A stretch of 7,710 bases of DNA from WHSM01 sp050701635. GTDB taxonomy: Bacteria > Actinomycetota > Actinomycetes > Mycobacteriales > Micromonosporaceae. Positions within the stretch are counted from its first letter, which is position 1, and each line of letters opens with the position of its first letter. Below the pieces are notes generated by a model. That model did not search any database, was not told the DNA's origin, and was given only the letters and a program-made list of their open reading frames with translations. The DNA is taken from positions 1-7,710 of the forward strand of contig JBOGDF010000267.1 of assembly GCA_050701635.1 (NCBI GenBank), written 5' to 3'. Positions 5,813-7,710 of the stretch are shown one piece after another. A program made the position numbers and the translations under genes.

Positions 5813-7052
5813 GGTCCCGGTCCCGCCAGTCGTGGGGGAGCAGCTGGTCCAGTACGTCGTCGACGGTCACCGCGCCGACCAGCCGGTCGTTGGAGTCCAC
5901 CACCGGCATCGCGATCAGGTCGTAGGTCGCCATCAGCCGGGTGGTCTCGATCACCGGGGTGTCCGGCGGCACCGGGTCGATGTCGTTGGCGGTCACGCCA
6001 CCCACCAGCTCGCTGGGCGGCTCCCGCAGCAGCCGCTGGAAGTGCACCATCCCCAGGTAGCGCCCGGTGGGGGTGAGCGTGGGCGGCCGGCACACGAACA
6101 CCTGCGCCGCGATCGCCGGCGCTAGCTGCGGCTCCCGGATCGCGGCCAGCGCCTCGGCGACGGTGGTGTCCGGGGTGACGATCACCGGCTCGGAGGTCAT
6201 CACGCTGCCGGAGGTGCCTTCCGGGTAGTGCATCAGCTGGCGTACCGGGGTGGCCTCCTCGGGCTCCATCAGCCCGAACAGCTCCTCCCGCTGCGCCAGC
6301 GGCAGCTCACGCAGCAGGTCGGCCGCGTCGTCCGGATCCATCTCCTCGAGTATGTCGGCCGCCCGCTCCTTGTCCAGCGCGGCCAGGATCTCGACCTGGT
6401 CGTCCTCGGGCAGCTCTTCCAGTACGTCGGCCAGCCGCTCGTCCTCCAGCGCGGCGGCCACCTCCATCCGGCGCCGCCCGGACAGGTCCTGCAGTACGTT
6501 CGCCAGGTCCGCCGCCCGCATCTTGTCCAGTACGGCGAGCAGGTTCGCCGTACCCTGCGCGTCCGGTACGCCGCCCAGCCCGGACACCTCCGACCAGTCC
6601 AGCTGCAGCAGGTGGCCGCGCCGGGTGAGCCGGCCGGTGTGCTCGCGTACCGCCACCTTGGCGAGCACCCAGTCCCCGGTGCGTTCCTGCTCCATCGCCA
6701 CGTCGACCACGCTGCCGGCGCGGTCCGGGCCCTCGGGGGAGGTGATCGCGACCCGCCGGTCCAGCAGGTCCTCCAGCACCAGCAGCTCGCCCGGCCGCTT
6801 GGAGAACCGGCGCAGGTTGAGCGTGCCGGTGGACAGTACGACGGCGTCCACCTCGATTGTGGTGACCCGGCCGATCGGGATGAAGATCCGGCGCCGGGCC
6901 TGGATCTCGGCCACCAGACCGATCACCCGAGGGGGGAGGCCGCCGCGGGGACGGGTGACGGCGTCGCGTACCCGCCCGACCTGGTCGCCGTTCGGGTCGT
7001 AGATCGCGATATCGGCGATTCGCGCGAGGTACACCCTGGTCGCCGTGGTCAC
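5805..7052 (-). CDS. MgtE N-domain/CBS-pair protein with N-terminal PRC-barrel-like repeats, no transport domain
   Basis: 415 residues from GTG 7052. Two PRC-barrel-like segments come first (VYLARIADIAIYDPNGDQVGRVRDAV at about 7-32; LLVLEDLLDRRVAI at about 90-103), then an MgtE_N helical domain at about 165-270 with repeats such as RLADVLEELPEDDQVEILAAL and MDPDDAADLL, then a CBS pair from about 284 (VMTSEPVIVTPDTTVAEAL) to 403 (ATYDLIAMPVVDSNDRLVGAVTVDDVL). The five-helix MgtE Mg2+ channel domain is missing, so this is more likely a cytosolic Mg2+/nucleotide-responsive regulator than a transporter. The frame stays open to GTG 7262 with an ATG at 7103, but I prefer 7052: the protein there reads VTTATRVYLAR, the start I remember for relatives, and the extra 70 residues are Arg/Pro-rich and overlap a palindrome. 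Operon with DUF1003. Confidence 0.9.
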   Translation of the reverse strand: MTTATRVYLARIADIAIYDPNGDQVGRVRDAVTRPRGGLPPRVIGLVAEIQARRRIFIPIGRVTTIEVDAVVLSTGTLNLRRFSKRPGELLVLEDLLDRRVAITSPEGPDRAGSVVDVAMEQERTGDWVLAKVAVREHTGRLTRRGHLLQLDWSEVSGLGGVPDAQGTANLLAVLDKMRAADLANVLQDLSGRRRMEVAAALEDERLADVLEELPEDDQVEILAALDKERAADILEEMDPDDAADLLRELPLAQREELFGLMEPEEATPVRQLMHYPEGTSGSVMTSEPVIVTPDTTVAEALAAIREPQLAPAIAAQVFVCRPPTLTPTGRYLGMVHFQRLLREPPSELVGGVTANDIDPVPPDTPVIETTRLMATYDLIAMPVVDSNDRLVGAVTVDDVLDQLLPHDWRDRDHD

Positions 7053-7116
7053 GCCCGTCAGCGTAGTCGGGATGATCCTCCGCGCCGCGTAACCCCGCAG
7101 CATAACGACTTGGTGC

Positions 7117-7122
7117 ACGATA
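7117..7122 (-). promoter_or_regulatory. Possible -10 box for the MgtE-N/CBS operon
   Basis: TATCGT on the minus strand fits the actinobacterial TANNNT -10 pattern and is embedded in the conserved outer arm of the palindrome. Transcription from about 7110 would leave a leader of about 58 nt to the GTG at 7052. No -35 hexamer is recognisable, so this is tentative. Confidence 0.3.
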
Positions 7123-7249
7123 GCCGCCGGGCTGCGCCGGACCCATTCCCCGACCGGCGGCGTTGTCGGTTCACCCGGATACAACACCGGTATCCGGGCA
7201 AACCTCCGCCTTGCCGGACGACGAATGGGCCTCGGCTCGCTCCGACGCC

Positions 7250-7255
7250 TATCCT
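7250..7255 (+). promoter_or_regulatory. Possible -10 box for the phzF-like gene
   Basis: TATCCT fits TANNNT and occupies the same place in the right palindrome arm as TATCGT in the left arm. Initiation near 7262 would give a leader of about 18 nt containing AAGG (7268-7271), 8 nt before the ATG at 7280. No clear -35 element. Confidence 0.33.
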
Positions 7256-7279
7256 GCACCAAGTCGTAAGGTCGGGGAC

Positions 7280-7710
7280 ATGAGGCTGCGGTACGAGATC
7301 GTCGACGTGTTCACCGACCGCCCGTACGCCGGCAACCCGCTCGCCGTCGTACTCGGCGCGGACTCGCTGGACGGGTCGCAGATGCAGGCCATCGCCCGGG
7401 AGTTCAACCTCTCGGAGACCACGTTCGTGCTGCCGCCGTCGCCGGGCGCCGACTACCGGATCCGGATCTTCACCGCCAGCAAGGAGCTCCCGTTCGCGGG
7501 CCACCCGAGTGTCGGGACCGCGGTAACCCTGGCCCGGCGGGGCGCCATCAAGACCGGCGACGTGGTGCAGGAGTGCGGCGCCGGGATGCTGCCGGTGACG
7601 GTCTCCGACAACCGGGCGGTCCTCACCGGCGGTACGCCGCAGCACGGCGACCCGCTGGATCCGGCGCCGCTGCTCGCGGCGGTCGGGCTGGGCGCGCGCG
7701 ACTTCGCCGG
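7280..7710 (+). CDS. PhzF-family isomerase/epimerase-like protein (3' end outside window)
   Basis: The first 143 codons of a gene cut by the right edge; the frame stays open. ATG 7280 has AAGG 8 nt upstream and yields MRLRYEIVDVFTDRPYAGNP, the typical PhzF start. Family hallmarks: DVFTDRPYAGNPLAVV (9-24), NLSETTFV (43-50) with Glu46 at the position of the catalytic glutamate, and FTASKELPFAGHPSVGTA (64-81) with His75 in the GHP motif. PhzF proteins have two similar halves forming a closed fold around an acid/base active site; the second half and its conserved aspartate lie outside. PhzF itself isomerises a phenazine precursor, but most relatives are unlinked to phenazines and no other phenazine gene is here, so the substrate is unknown. 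Divergent from the MgtE-N/CBS gene across the long palindrome. Confidence 0.92.
   Translation, partial: MRLRYEIVDVFTDRPYAGNPLAVVLGADSLDGSQMQAIAREFNLSETTFVLPPSPGADYRIRIFTASKELPFAGHPSVGTAVTLARRGAIKTGDVVQECGAGMLPVTVSDNRAVLTGGTPQHGDPLDPAPLLAAVGLGARDFA

Larger units (their letters stand above)
7105..7267. repeat. 163-bp long imperfect palindrome in a divergent control region
   Basis: The outer arms 7105-7123 (ACGACTTGGTGCACGATAG) and 7249-7267 are reverse complements at 18 of 19 positions. The inner arms 7168-7182 and 7190-7204 are reverse complements at 13 of 15 positions, with CCCGGATAC/GTATCCGGG perfect. Both pairs share the axis at 7186, so each arm is 78 nt. Between them further blocks match, notably GCCGG and GAATGGG (allowing a single-base indel). 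It fills most of the 227-bp gap between the MgtE-N/CBS gene and the phzF-like gene. It may be an inverted duplication of a promoter region, an operator, or a miniature inverted-repeat element; no clear target-site duplication is visible. Confidence 0.85.

Noticed and set aside
7053..7262. N-terminal extension of the MgtE-N/CBS protein to GTG 7262 or ATG 7103
   Set aside because: Arg/Pro-rich sequence that coincides with the palindromic control region, while the family-like start lies at GTG 7052. ATG 7103 cannot be excluded.
7105..7267. Firm call of the palindrome as a transposon or MITE
   Set aside because: No matching target-site duplication beyond a base or so at 7104/7268 and no genomic copies can be checked here, so it is kept as an unclassified palindrome.
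6228..7283. 351-codon plus-strand frame opposite the MgtE-N/CBS gene
   Set aside because: Antisense shadow with His/Gln/Arg-rich sequence; the opposite strand has clear MgtE_N and CBS motifs.
7280..7710. Phenazine biosynthesis cluster
   Set aside because: Only a PhzF-family gene is seen; such genes are widespread outside phenazine producers and no partner gene is present.

Overview
The window is very GC-rich, almost gap-free bacterial DNA, with strong G/C preference at third codon positions and frequent GTAC tetranucleotides. Together with the gene set (an actinobacterial-type Mrp ATPase, an MgtE-N/CBS protein next to a DUF1003 protein, and a DesK/NarL-type two-component pair) this points to a high-GC actinomycete. 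Micromonosporaceae is my best guess, but no rRNA or other marker is present to confirm it.

Layout, left to right. Positions 1-225 (-) hold the start of a small membrane-type protein that runs off the left edge. Positions 242-1390 (-) hold mrp, an Fe-S cluster carrier/P-loop ATPase 16 nt upstream of it in the same operon. A 101-bp divergent gap follows. Positions 1492-3300 (+) encode a secreted serine hydrolase of the beta-lactamase/PBP4* fold with an extra C-terminal beta-sandwich domain. Positions 3301-3472 are non-coding and rich in inverted repeats: a 23-bp-arm stem-loop, then short repeats that can pair in two alternative ways just before the next gene. Positions 3473-4635 (+) encode a sensor histidine kinase that is split by a frameshift lying exactly at a perfect hairpin. 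Positions 4632-5276 (+) encode its NarL-family response regulator, overlapping it by 4 nt. The regulator then converges, stop codon into stop codon, with a DUF1003 membrane protein (5273-5812, -) across a 17-bp tandem duplication. The DUF1003 gene overlaps by 8 nt the 3' end of an MgtE-N/CBS protein (about 5805-7052, -). Positions 7280-7710 (+) hold the first third or more of a PhzF-family isomerase-like enzyme, cut by the right edge.

How the genes relate: MgtE-N/CBS, DUF1003 and mrp on the minus strand look like parts of a neighbourhood that, from memory, recurs in actinobacteria. Here a plus-strand trio (secreted hydrolase, histidine kinase, response regulator) sits between DUF1003 and mrp. 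The kinase may sense envelope state, but nothing in the sequence links it directly to the hydrolase.

The most unusual structure is in the divergent control region between the MgtE-N/CBS gene and phzF-like gene. Positions 7105-7267 form one long imperfect palindrome with 78-nt arms. Its outer 19 bp (18/19 matching) and inner 15 bp (13/15 matching) share exactly the same axis. It could be an inverted duplication of a promoter region, a two-way operator, or a miniature element. No tRNA, rRNA, CRISPR array, transposase or integrase is visible.
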